Shown: one piece after another, positions 1 through 8,145 of the stretch
How the letters are laid out: each line of letters opens with the position of its first letter
How positions within the stretch are numbered: position 1 is the first letter of the stretch
Assembly (NCBI GenBank): GCA_910585705.1
Contig: CAJUER010000001.1
Span: 493,374-557,373 of the forward strand
Length of the DNA: 64,000 bases
DNA from: an uncultured Christensenella sp.
Lineage (GTDB): Bacteria > Bacillota > Clostridia > Christensenellales > Borkfalkiaceae
Reading direction: 5' to 3'
Notes under the pieces: model-generated
The model's input: only the letters and a program-made list of their open reading frames with translations
Database searches by the model: none
What the model was told of the DNA's origin: nothing
Made by a program: the position numbers and the translations under genes

Positions 1-882
1 GCGCATAGGATTGCGCTTATATGCCATTGCGGAAGAACCGATCTGCGATTTTTCAAATGGCTCTTCCACCTCTTTCATATTCTGCAAAATTCTTATATCG
101 TTTGAAAATTTATAAGCGCTTTGAGCAATCTGAGACAGCACGCACAAAACGTTGTAATCGAACTTTCTGGGATAGGTCTGACCCGTAACGGAATAAACCT
201 TATCGTAACCGAGCTTATTGACTACTTTCTTCTCAAGCTCTTTAACCTTCTTTTCGTCGCCGTTAAACAGCTCCATAAAACTCGCCTGTGTTCCCGTAGT
301 CCCCTTCACTCCGCGCAATCTGAAAGCCGACTGCAAATTTTCAAGATTCTGATAATCCATCAATAAATCCTGAATCCAAAGTGTCGCACGCTTGCCGACA
401 GTAGTAAGCTGTGCGGGCTGTAAATGTGTAAAGCCCAAAGTCGGAACGTCCTTATACTTAATGGCGAAAGCGCGTAATTTGTCGATTACGTTTACAATTT
501 TGCCTTTGATAATTTCAAGCGCATCGCTTAATATAATCAGTTCGGAATTGCAATCAACAAAACAGCTTGTCGCGCCCAAATGAATTATGGGCATTGCCGA
601 AGATGCCTGCGTTCCGAACGCTTTAACGTGCGCCATTACGTCGTGTCTGACCTCTCTTTCAAACTTTTCGGCAAGCTCGAAATTAATATTTTCGGCAAAT
701 TTTTTCATTTCGTCGATTTGCGACTGCGTTATTTTCAGTCCGAGCTCCATCTCCGATTCCGCAAGCGCAATCCACAGCTTTCGCCAAAGTTTAAAACGTT
801 TTTCATCCGAAAAATTTTCAGCCATTTCACTACTTGCATATCTCGTTATTAAGGGATTCTGATATACCGAGTTATCCGTCAT
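1..882 (-). CDS. purB: Adenylosuccinate lyase, N-terminal part (cut by window edge)
   Basis: Cleaves SAICAR and adenylosuccinate with release of fumarate in purine synthesis. 294 codons are visible and the gene runs off the window start; family members are about 450-480 residues, so the C-terminal third is missing. The superfamily signature loop GSSAMAYKRNPMR is read at the very edge of the window, and the conserved TxxQPAQ-type segment (THLQPAQLTT) and HLGATS lie upstream of it. The ATG at 882 is preceded by a GGAG ribosome binding site (revcomp of tatctccgt). It lies 12 bp downstream of the cyclophilin gene on the same strand and is probably co-transcribed with it. The truncation is only the window boundary, not a damaged gene. 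Confidence 0.95.
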   Translation of the reverse strand, partial: MTDNSVYQNPLITRYASSEMAENFSDEKRFKLWRKLWIALAESEMELGLKITQSQIDEMKKFAENINFELAEKFEREVRHDVMAHVKAFGTQASSAMPIIHLGATSCFVDCNSELIILSDALEIIKGKIVNVIDKLRAFAIKYKDVPTLGFTHLQPAQLTTVGKRATLWIQDLLMDYQNLENLQSAFRLRGVKGTTGTQASFMELFNGDEKKVKELEKKVVNKLGYDKVYSVTGQTYPRKFDYNVLCVLSQIAQSAYKFSNDIRILQNMKEVEEPFEKSQIGSSAMAYKRNPMR

Positions 883-894
883 AAGTATCTCCGT

Positions 895-1416
895 TTAACA
901 TTTTACAGGCTGAGGATACTCAACCGAGAAAGTTTCGACCGTCACTTTTTTCATTACTTGCGGCGTGTTCGGTTTATCGTTCCAATCCGTTTCAACCGAA
1001 GCAATCGCGTCAACCGCCTCAATTCCTTCGATAACTTTACCGAAAGCCGCATACTGCCCGTCAAGATGCGATGCATTTTTGTGCATTATAAAAAACTGCG
1101 AACCGGCACTGTTCGGCGACATAGCCCTCGCCATCGAAAGCACGCCGCGCGAGTGCTTTACGTCGTTATTTGTAAAGCCGTTCAATGCAAACTCACCTTT
1201 AATATGATAACCGGGCCCGCCCGTGCCTACGCCGGCAGGGTCGCCACCTTGAATCATAAATCCGCATATTACGCGGTGAAAAATAAGCCCGTCGTAAAAA
1301 CCGCTGTTTGCAAGACTTATAAAATTGTTTACGGTGTTCGGGGCTTTATCGGGGTAAAGTTCCGCCTTTATGACTTTTCCGTCCGCCATTTCAATAGTAA
1401 CAATTGGATTTTGCAT
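895..1416 (-). CDS. Peptidyl-prolyl cis-trans isomerase, cyclophilin type
   Basis: Cyclophilin-fold prolyl isomerase, about 173 residues, with no signal peptide, so cytoplasmic. The family core is intact: FHRVI followed by FMIQGGD, then GSQFFI and LDGQYAAFGKV. The open frame extends to a GTG at 1422, but that codon overlaps the AAGGAG ribosome binding site; the ATG at 1416 has this site at five-base spacing and is the better start. The gene follows dCMP deaminase by a few bases and precedes purB, suggesting a small operon. Substrates cannot be told from sequence. Confidence 0.93.
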   Translation of the reverse strand: MQNPIVTIEMADGKVIKAELYPDKAPNTVNNFISLANSGFYDGLIFHRVICGFMIQGGDPAGVGTGGPGYHIKGEFALNGFTNNDVKHSRGVLSMARAMSPNSAGSQFFIMHKNASHLDGQYAAFGKVIEGIEAVDAIASVETDWNDKPNTPQVMKKVTVETFSVEYPQPVKC

Positions 1417-1425
1417 ATTCACTCC

Positions 1426-1878
1426 TTATAATTCGCAAAATTTTTCAAGCTGAACGCCTGCTTCCTTAAACAATTTCAAAGAAAAATCGTCGGGATAGCC
1501 TTCTTTGTAAACAACGCGCTTTATTCCCGAGTTAATGATTATCTTCGCACAAATAACGCAAGGCTGGTGCGTGCAGTAAAGCGTACACCCTTCCACGCTG
1601 CACCCCACCCTTGCCGCCTGAATAATCGCATTCTGCTCGGCGTGAACGGCATAACATATTTCGTGCATTTTTCCGCTTTCGATATTCAGCTTCTTTCTTA
1701 AACACTCTTTTTTGTCTACGCAGCTTTCAATGCCTTGAGGCGCCCCGTTATAGCCGGTAGCGATTATTCTTTTGTTCTTTACGATAACCGCACCGACGTG
1801 TCTGTTTTCCTGAAAACAGCTTGACCATGAACCAATTTGCTCGGTCATTTCCATAAATCTTTTATCCCACTTATCCAT
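1426..1878 (-). CDS. comEB: dCMP deaminase (ComEB type)
   Basis: Zinc-dependent deaminase converting dCMP to dUMP, feeding thymidylate synthesis. The zinc motifs HAEQNAI and PCVICAKIIINSGI are present. The frame extends upstream to an ATG at 1908, but a good sigma-A promoter (TTGCAA, 17 bp, TATAAT) ends at 1909, so an mRNA starting about seven bases downstream would not include that codon. The next ATG at 1878 begins MDKWDKRFMEM, which matches the usual start of this family, giving 150 residues. First gene of a minus-strand unit with the cyclophilin and purB, divergent from groES. Confidence 0.92.
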   Translation of the reverse strand: MDKWDKRFMEMTEQIGSWSSCFQENRHVGAVIVKNKRIIATGYNGAPQGIESCVDKKECLRKKLNIESGKMHEICYAVHAEQNAIIQAARVGCSVEGCTLYCTHQPCVICAKIIINSGIKRVVYKEGYPDDFSLKLFKEAGVQLEKFCEL

Positions 1879-1908
1879 GAAATTATCTGCCTTTATATGT
1901 TTGGACAT

Positions 1909-1937
1909 ATTATACCATAAATTTTCCTGAATTGCAA
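1909..1937 (-). promoter_or_regulatory. Sigma-A promoter for the dCMP deaminase operon
   Basis: On the minus strand TTGCAA (1937-1932), a 17-bp spacer and TATAAT (1914-1909). It sits back to back with the groES promoter without overlap. Its position argues for the internal ATG at 1878 as the comEB start. Confidence 0.7.
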
Positions 1938-1955
1938 TTTTTTACATAATTATGT

Positions 1956-1984
1956 TTGACTTTATTTTGCCTTGTTTATAAAAT
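1956..1984 (+). promoter_or_regulatory. Sigma-A promoter for groESL
   Basis: TTGACT at 1956, a 17-bp spacer and TAAAAT at 1979-1984, about 40 bases before groES. No CIRCE inverted repeat (TTAGCACTC-N9-GAGTGCTAA) and no CtsR-type GGTCAAA repeat is seen between 1909 and 2024, so the usual HrcA or CtsR heat-shock control is not evident here. Confidence 0.7.
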
Positions 1985-2024
1985 ATCTGTGATTAAAATA
2001 AAATAAATTTCGGAGGCATTTATT

Positions 2025-2309
2025 ATGACAATTAAACCGTTATTCGACAAGGTTGTCGTCGAGGGTTTAAAGGCAGAGGAAAAAACTAAAAGCGGACTTT
2101 ATCTCACTTCCGCATCGCAAGAAAAACCCGCAACATGCGTGATTATCGCCGTTGGTCCCGGAGGCGTTGTCGACGGCAAAGAAGTAAAAATGCAGGTTAA
2201 AGTCGGCGATAAAGTTTTACTTGCCAAGTACAGCGGAACTGAAGTAAAAGTTGACGAAAAAGAGTATACTATAATCCGTCAGAGCGATATTCTGGCAATA
2301 GTAGAATAA
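2025..2309 (+). CDS. groES: Co-chaperonin GroES
   Basis: Ten-kilodalton lid of the GroEL chaperonin, 94 residues, the normal length. It starts with the typical MTIKPLFDKVVVE and shows the conserved VGPGG and GDKVLLAKYSGTEV segments; the flexible mobile loop lies around residues 20-32. A clear GGAGG ribosome binding site precedes the ATG. groEL follows after 23 bp in the same transcript. The pair is on the plus strand while both flanking gene blocks run on the minus strand. Confidence 0.98.
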   Translation: MTIKPLFDKVVVEGLKAEEKTKSGLYLTSASQEKPATCVIIAVGPGGVVDGKEVKMQVKVGDKVLLAKYSGTEVKVDEKEYTIIRQSDILAIVE

Positions 2310-2332
2310 TTTATAAGGAGATTAAGTTAGTT

Positions 2333-3964
2333 ATGGCTAAACAGATTAAATACGGTGACGAAGCAAGAAAAAAGCTTGAAACAGGCGTAAACATAATCGC
2401 AGATACGGTTAAAATTACGTTAGGTCCCAAAGGCAGAAACGTAGTTCTCGATAAAAAATTCGGCGCACCCCTTATCACCAACGACGGCGTTACGATTGCA
2501 AAGGAAATCGAGCTCGAAGACCCTTTTGAAAATATGGGCGCGCAGCTTGTGAAAGAAGTTTCCACAAAGACGAACGACGTTGCTGGCGACGGCACCACTA
2601 CCGCCGTTGTTCTTGCGCAGGCAATTGTTAAAGAAGGACTTAAAAACCTTGCCGCAGGCGCAAACCCCGTAATTCTTAAAAAAGGAATCGCAAGCGCGGT
2701 TGATACGGCGGTTGAAAAAATCAAGAAAATTTCAAAGCCCGTAGAAAACAAGCTCGGAATACAGCAGGTCGCTTCCATTTCCGCAGGCGATGAAAAAATC
2801 GGAGCACTTATAGCAAACGCAATGGAAATTGTCGGAAAAGACGGAGTTATAACTGTTGAAGAAGGCAAAACTATGGCTACGGAACTCACAACCGTAGAAG
2901 GTATGCAGTTCGACAGAGGCTATGCTTCCGCCTATATGGTCACCAACACCGACAAGATGGAAGCCGTGCTTGACGCCCCTTATATCCTTATTACAGATAA
3001 GAAGATTTCTTCTTTGCAGGAAATCCTGCCCGTTATCGAACCCATCGCGCAGCAGGGTGCAAGACTTCTTATAATTGCCGACGACGTTGAAGGCGATGCA
3101 CTCGCAGCGCTTATCGTCAACAAATTGAAGGGCGTGCTTAACTGCGTTGCGGTAAAGGCTCCCGGATTCGGCGACAGAAGAAAGGCTATGCTCGAAGATA
3201 TCGCCATATTGACGGGCGGAACGGTTATCTCGTCCGATTTGGGTTACGAATTTAAGGACGTCACCACCGATATGCTCGGCAAAGCCGCACAGGTTAAAGT
3301 CGACAAAGATAACACGACGATTATCGACGGTGCCGGCAACGCAAAAGATATTAAAGCGCGCGTCGCTTCTATCAAATCGCAAATCGCGGAAACCACGTCA
3401 GACTATGACAGAGAAAAATTACAGGAAAGACTTGCAAAGCTTGCAGGCGGCGTAGCCGTTATCAATGTCGGTGCGGCGACGGAAGTTGAAATGAAGGAAA
3501 AGAAATTGCGCATCGAGGACGCTCTTGCAGCCACCCGTGCGGCAGTTGAAGAAGGAATTGTGCCCGGCGGCGGAGTTGCCCTGCTTTCCACCATTCCCGA
3601 GCTTACAAAACTTATCGAAACGCTCGAAGGCGACGAAAAGACTGGCGCGTTAATCGTAACGAAAGCCATCGAAGAACCCGTTCGTCAGATTGCAAAGAAT
3701 GCGGGACTTGACGGTTCGGTAGTTGTAAACAATATTCTTTCCGCAAAGAAAGCAAATTACGGATTCGACGCTTTGAAAAACGAATATACCGATATGGTTA
3801 AGAGCGGAATTATCGATCCGACTAAGGTTTCGCGCTCCGTGCTTCAAAATGCGGCTTCGGTTGCGGCTACGCTTCTCACAACAGAAAGCATAGTAACCGA
3901 TATCCCTACACCCCCTTCGCCTGCTCCTATGGGCGGCGCCCCCGATATGGGCGGAATGTATTAA
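2333..3964 (+). CDS. groEL: Chaperonin GroEL
   Basis: ATP-driven folding chaperonin forming double heptameric rings with GroES as lid. 543 residues, normal length. Family hallmarks include LGPKGRNVVLDKKFGAP near residue 31, GDGTTTAVVLAQAI near 86, the apical-domain KAPGFGDRRKAMLEDIA, and GIVPGGGVALL near 410. The tail ends GGAPDMGGMY, a short form of the GGM-repeat tail. An AAGGAG site precedes the ATG. Second gene of the groESL operon, followed by a strong hairpin terminator. Confidence 0.99.
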   Translation: MAKQIKYGDEARKKLETGVNIIADTVKITLGPKGRNVVLDKKFGAPLITNDGVTIAKEIELEDPFENMGAQLVKEVSTKTNDVAGDGTTTAVVLAQAIVKEGLKNLAAGANPVILKKGIASAVDTAVEKIKKISKPVENKLGIQQVASISAGDEKIGALIANAMEIVGKDGVITVEEGKTMATELTTVEGMQFDRGYASAYMVTNTDKMEAVLDAPYILITDKKISSLQEILPVIEPIAQQGARLLIIADDVEGDALAALIVNKLKGVLNCVAVKAPGFGDRRKAMLEDIAILTGGTVISSDLGYEFKDVTTDMLGKAAQVKVDKDNTTIIDGAGNAKDIKARVASIKSQIAETTSDYDREKLQERLAKLAGGVAVINVGAATEVEMKEKKLRIEDALAATRAAVEEGIVPGGGVALLSTIPELTKLIETLEGDEKTGALIVTKAIEEPVRQIAKNAGLDGSVVVNNILSAKKANYGFDALKNEYTDMVKSGIIDPTKVSRSVLQNAASVAATLLTTESIVTDIPTPPSPAPMGGAPDMGGMY

Positions 3965-3974
3965 TTCAAATATA

Positions 3975-4016
3975 AAAAATCAGCCGCCGCGCATTTTGCG
4001 CGGCGGCTGATTTTTA
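3975..4016 (+). terminator. Rho-independent terminator after groEL, probably bidirectional
   Basis: GC-rich perfect stem (cagccgccgcgca / tgcgcggcggctg) with a TTT loop, flanked by A runs on the left and T runs on the right. It can end groESL on the plus strand and also the minus-strand operon ending at 4144. Confidence 0.92.
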
Positions 4017-4143
4017 TTAATCATTTTTATAAAATAAGAGTTTTTCCCTTTAGTCGGGGAATTTATACCATTTATTAAAAAATGTTATTCTAATAAAGAA
4101 ATTAGATATGAATTTTAAATTATTTATTAAACTTTTTTGTAAT

Positions 4144-5364
4144 TTATAATTTTCTATCTAACCGTTTTAAAATTCTTTCGAGCGCATATTTTCCGTGTTC
4201 GTAGGTCAACCCTCCTTGAAAATAAGCAATATACGGCGGTTTTACGGGTCCGTCGGCAGAAAGCTCGATACTTGCACCCGAAACAAACGTACCCGCCGCC
4301 ATAATTATCTTTTCATCGTAACCGGGCATCTCCCACGCCTCGCAAGTGACAAACCCGTCCACAGGTGAAGCAAACTGCACCTCTCTTATAAAATTTATCA
4401 TCACGTCCGCGTTATCGAACTCAATTGCCCGCGTTATATCGTAAGAAATTTTATCAACCGAAGGATAGTTTTTATAACCGAGCTCACTCATTGCCTGCCC
4501 TATCAGTAAGCTCGATTTTAATGCCTGCGCAACAGTATGCGGCGCCATAAACAGTCCTTGATAAAAATATTGATAGCCTCCGGCATACGACCCGACTTCC
4601 AGCCCGATTGACGGAGCGGTAAGCCTCTTACCAATCAATTCTATAAATTCGGTTTTGCCGCAAATGTATCCGCCGGTAACGGCAAGTCCGCCGCCCGCAT
4701 TTTTAATGAGAGAACCTACGATTACATCCGCACCGACCTCAGTCGGCTCCTGCTTTTCAACAAATTCACCGTAACAGTTATCAACGAAAATACAACCTTT
4801 AAAGCCTAACGCTCGCACAAACCTGCAAGCTTCTCCTATTTCGGCGCAGGAAAACGCGTCACGCAACTCGTACCCTCTCGAACGCTGGATATAAACTACT
4901 TTAACTTTATCGTTAAACTTGCTTTTAATTGCTTCGTAGTCGAATTTACCTTGCTCGTTCAAATTGCAGTAATCAAAATTAATACCGAAATCCTTCAACG
5001 ACCCGTTATTATTCCCGAATATTACACCTCTTATAGTGTCGTAAGGCATACCGCTTATACAAAACAAAGTATCCTTAGGACGAAGAAGTCCGAACAGCGC
5101 AACCGTCAAAGCGTGCGTTCCCGAAAGCAAATGCGGTGAAACAATTCCGCTTTCAGCCCCGAAAGCTTTAGCGTAAAGAGTTCCGAGAGTATCTCTCCCC
5201 TCGTCGCCGTACCCGTAACCGGACGTAGGATTGAAATGTCTCAAAGAAATTTTGCAATCATGAAAAGCGTTTAAAACTTTGACCTGATTGAAATAGGCAA
5301 CTTCGTCTATAATTTTAAATTTATCTTTAATTTTACTTTCGCATTTTTCTATAAACTTATTCAT
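4144..5364 (-). CDS. ynbB: PLP-dependent methionine gamma-lyase family protein (YnbB / aluminium-resistance type)
   Basis: 406-residue fold-type I PLP enzyme of the family annotated 'aluminum resistance protein' or 'methionine gamma-lyase family'. The pattern is typical: TSGYGYGDEGRD near residue 48, LSGTHAL near 80, an aspartate in FVDNCYGE for the PLP nitrogen, and the likely Schiff-base lysine in GSLIKNAGGGLAVTGG. The true substrate of this family is not established, so the name reflects fold rather than reaction. It overlaps the 3' end of miaA by eight bases. In Bacillus ynbB also lies near miaA, so the neighbourhood agrees with the assignment. Confidence 0.88.
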   Translation of the reverse strand: MNKFIEKCESKIKDKFKIIDEVAYFNQVKVLNAFHDCKISLRHFNPTSGYGYGDEGRDTLGTLYAKAFGAESGIVSPHLLSGTHALTVALFGLLRPKDTLFCISGMPYDTIRGVIFGNNNGSLKDFGINFDYCNLNEQGKFDYEAIKSKFNDKVKVVYIQRSRGYELRDAFSCAEIGEACRFVRALGFKGCIFVDNCYGEFVEKQEPTEVGADVIVGSLIKNAGGGLAVTGGYICGKTEFIELIGKRLTAPSIGLEVGSYAGGYQYFYQGLFMAPHTVAQALKSSLLIGQAMSELGYKNYPSVDKISYDITRAIEFDNADVMINFIREVQFASPVDGFVTCEAWEMPGYDEKIIMAAGTFVSGASIELSADGPVKPPYIAYFQGGLTYEHGKYALERILKRLDRKL

Positions 5365-6265
5365 ATAACAAACCCGTTACTTTTTCGGCGTTTGCCCTGC
5401 TCGGTTCAAGCCAAATAATTTTAGGCAACTTTTTGAAGAATGTAATCTGCCTTTTGGCATAATGACGTGTATTCTGTTTAATTATATCACGCATAGTACT
5501 TTCTTTATCGCCGTTTCTTAAACATTGCAAAACTTCTTTGTAGCCAATTGCTTGCATACATTGAAATTTTTCATCAATGCCATTTTTTAATAATCCTTTA
5601 ACTTCTTCAACTAAGCCGTTTTTTAACATTTCATCAACGCGCAAATTAATTCTTTCATACAGCTCTTCACGAGGGTAATCTACGGCAACCGCAACATAAT
5701 TACACTTCGGTTTATACGAGTCGATAATCTGAGATTTGCGCCTTCCGCTTACTTCATAAATTTCAAGCGCGCGCACCACACGTTTAACGTCGTTGCAGTG
5801 CAGCTTTTCAGCTGTCTCTTTATCTGTAGATTTTAAAAGCTCAAACAAATATTCTTTCCCGCGAGTATTCAAAATCTCTTCGTATTTCTTCCGTACTTCC
5901 GCGTCGGCGGCGACCTGCCCATAGCTTAAATCGAATAAAACCGAATTTATATAAAAACCCGTGCCACCGCATATAATCGGCGTTTTATTTTCGGAAAGCA
6001 ATCTGTCCGCTATCGGCGTTGCCGCCTGCGCATATTCTGAAACGCTGTAACCGCAAACGGGCTCAACAACGTCAATCATATGGTGCTTTATTCCTTGCAT
6101 TTCCTTTTCGGTAGGCTTAGCCGTGCCGACGTCAAGCCCCTTGTACACCAATTGCGAATCCGCAGAAATTATCTCGCTGTTCATTATTTTAGCGCACTCT
6201 ACCGCAAGTCCGCTTTTACCCGAAGCCGTTGCTCCGCAAATCACGAGTATTTTGTTCAAAGTCAT
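5357..6265 (-). CDS. miaA: tRNA dimethylallyltransferase MiaA
   Basis: Transfers a dimethylallyl group to A37 of tRNAs reading UNN codons, the substrate later methylthiolated by MiaB, which is in the same operon. The P-loop GATASGKS is at residues 9-16, followed by ISADSQLVYKGLDVGTAKP and the GGTGFYI segment. The frame continues upstream, but the start is the ATG at 6265 (MTLNKILV): it forms an ATGA overlap with the mutL stop and has an AGAGGA site ahead, giving 302 residues. Normal family length. Confidence 0.96.
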   Translation of the reverse strand: MTLNKILVICGATASGKSGLAVECAKIMNSEIISADSQLVYKGLDVGTAKPTEKEMQGIKHHMIDVVEPVCGYSVSEYAQAATPIADRLLSENKTPIICGGTGFYINSVLFDLSYGQVAADAEVRKKYEEILNTRGKEYLFELLKSTDKETAEKLHCNDVKRVVRALEIYEVSGRRKSQIIDSYKPKCNYVAVAVDYPREELYERINLRVDEMLKNGLVEEVKGLLKNGIDEKFQCMQAIGYKEVLQCLRNGDKESTMRDIIKQNTRHYAKRQITFFKKLPKIIWLEPSRANAEKVTGLLYE

Positions 6266-8145
6266 ACAATCCTCTTGAACATTTTCTCGATTTCCGTTTT
6301 TGTAAGAGTAACGCAGACAGGTCTGCCGTGCGGACATTTAAGACCCAAATTGCCTTCCAACATTTTAAACAGAGCGGAAATTTCTTTATCTGTAAGCTGA
6401 TATCCGCCTTTTATCGCATGCTTACACGCAGTCATTGCAATTTTATCTTTTAAAATGTCTACAAGCTTGATTTCACGCAATCCGCCGAGATCGTTCAAAA
6501 GTTCGTTGAAAAATTCCTGTAAATTTATATCCTGCAAATCAACGGGTACGGCGTCTATTTTAAAAGCGCACGAACCGAACGGCTGAATATCGAAGCCTAT
6601 ACTTTGAATTACTTGAATATTATCCTCGATAAATCTCGCTTCCTGCGGATTTGTGTCAAGCAAAAAAGAAGCAAGAAACCCTTGTTTGTCCACATTACGG
6701 TTTGCAATTTTTTCGCAAAGCTTATCGTATATAAGTCTTTCGTGTGCGGCGTGTTGGTCAATAATATAAACTTTATTGCGGATTTCGTACATTAAATAAG
6801 TATTGAATAAATTACCCTTATATTTGCACGATTCATAATCAATCATCTGCTGTTCATAAACCATTTTCGCGTTAGCTTCATCTATGCGCTTATCCTGCTT
6901 GGCGCCGAGATATAAATTCGACATAGTATCGTTCGTTACCTGCAAAACCGCAGGCGCACGCTTCGGCATAAAATCAAACAGCGGTTCGCTGTATGCATGG
7001 TCGAATTGCTTGTTCTCCGAAGCAAGCGGCGGAACGACTTTCTTTATTTGCTCGGTTTCTTTTTTGGTTTGTAAGCTATCAAATTTGACTTGTTCAACGT
7101 TTTTATTCAAAGTGGACTTAATTTCGGGTAACCACTTTTTTTCGATTACAAACTCGGCGGCCGCCGCCGTTCCGTCAAGCACTGAAGAAATAACGGAATA
7201 CACCGCCCCGAAAATCATGCGGTTATCCACAAACCTTACATCGGCTTTGTTGGGATGAACGTTTACGTCCACTATATCGGAAGGCACTTCGACGTTGAGA
7301 ACGTAAAACGGATATTGCCTTTTCATCATATAGCTTGCATACGCATTGTTTATCGCCGTGCTTATAGTATTGTTTATTATATATCTGCCGTTCAGAAAAA
7401 GGCTTTGATAGGTTTTATTAGGCTTAAAGAAATTCTGATTTCCTATATATCCGTATACTCGTATATTGTCCTTAGTGGCATCGATTTTTAAACACTGCGT
7501 AATCGTTTTCGTGCCGTAAACATGCGCCATTGCCTCGTCAAGCCCGTCGCCCGTTGATTGCATTGCAAGTTTACCGTCAATAAAATAACGGAACGCCACA
7601 TTAGGATTGCCAAGAATATAACGAGTTACAAAACTTGTTATGTCGCTTTCTTCCTTTTTGTCTGCCTTCATAAACTTTGCGCGTACAGGCGTGTTGTAGA
7701 ACAAATCGTGCACGCAAATATCCGTTCCTTTTTCAAGCGCGGCTGGCTCGGTAGAGCTTACTTTTCCGTCCTCGCAAGTAACCTTATACGCACTGCTTCC
7801 GTCGGTTATGGAAACAAGTTCAACGCGCGCAATTACGGAAATGCTCGCAAGCGCTTCGCCGCGAAAACCCAGCGTAGTTATTTTTTCAAGGTCTTCCGCG
7901 CATTTTATTTTGCTGGTCGCGTGCGGTAAAAACGCGGCACGCATATCGTCGCGCTCGATACCGCAACCGTTATCTATTACACGTATAAGCTGTTTTCCGC
8001 CTCGTTCTATATAAATTTCGATATTGTCAGCGCCCGAATCCAGAGCGTTTTCTATCAATTCCTTGACAGCGGAATAAGGACGGTCTATAACTTCGCCTGC
8101 GGCTATTCTGTTATATACGCTTTTTGTCAGTATGTTTATTTTCAT
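6262..8145 (-). CDS. mutL: DNA mismatch repair protein MutL
   Basis: GHKL ATPase that couples MutS recognition to strand nicking. 627 residues. The N-terminal ATPase motifs are complete: ELIENALDSGAD, DNGCGI and GFRGEALASIS. The C-terminal dimerisation domain carries endonuclease metal motifs (DQHAAHE, ACKHAIKGG, CPHGRP), so this is the nicking-competent type found in bacteria without MutH. It overlaps mutS by an ATGA junction upstream and miaA by another downstream, implying translational coupling. Confidence 0.98.
   Translation of the reverse strand: MKINILTKSVYNRIAAGEVIDRPYSAVKELIENALDSGADNIEIYIERGGKQLIRVIDNGCGIERDDMRAAFLPHATSKIKCAEDLEKITTLGFRGEALASISVIARVELVSITDGSSAYKVTCEDGKVSSTEPAALEKGTDICVHDLFYNTPVRAKFMKADKKEESDITSFVTRYILGNPNVAFRYFIDGKLAMQSTGDGLDEAMAHVYGTKTITQCLKIDATKDNIRVYGYIGNQNFFKPNKTYQSLFLNGRYIINNTISTAINNAYASYMMKRQYPFYVLNVEVPSDIVDVNVHPNKADVRFVDNRMIFGAVYSVISSVLDGTAAAAEFVIEKKWLPEIKSTLNKNVEQVKFDSLQTKKETEQIKKVVPPLASENKQFDHAYSEPLFDFMPKRAPAVLQVTNDTMSNLYLGAKQDKRIDEANAKMVYEQQMIDYESCKYKGNLFNTYLMYEIRNKVYIIDQHAAHERLIYDKLCEKIANRNVDKQGFLASFLLDTNPQEARFIEDNIQVIQSIGFDIQPFGSCAFKIDAVPVDLQDINLQEFFNELLNDLGGLREIKLVDILKDKIAMTACKHAIKGGYQLTDKEISALFKMLEGNLGLKCPHGRPVCVTLTKTEIEKMFKRIV

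Noticed and set aside
2732..3382. 216-residue ORF on the minus strand opposite groEL
   Set aside because: Fully contained in groEL on the opposite strand, with no supporting signals.
4017..4143. Gap between groEL terminator and ynbB checked for small RNAs
   Set aside because: AT-rich sequence with no promoter, hairpin or ORF that stands out.
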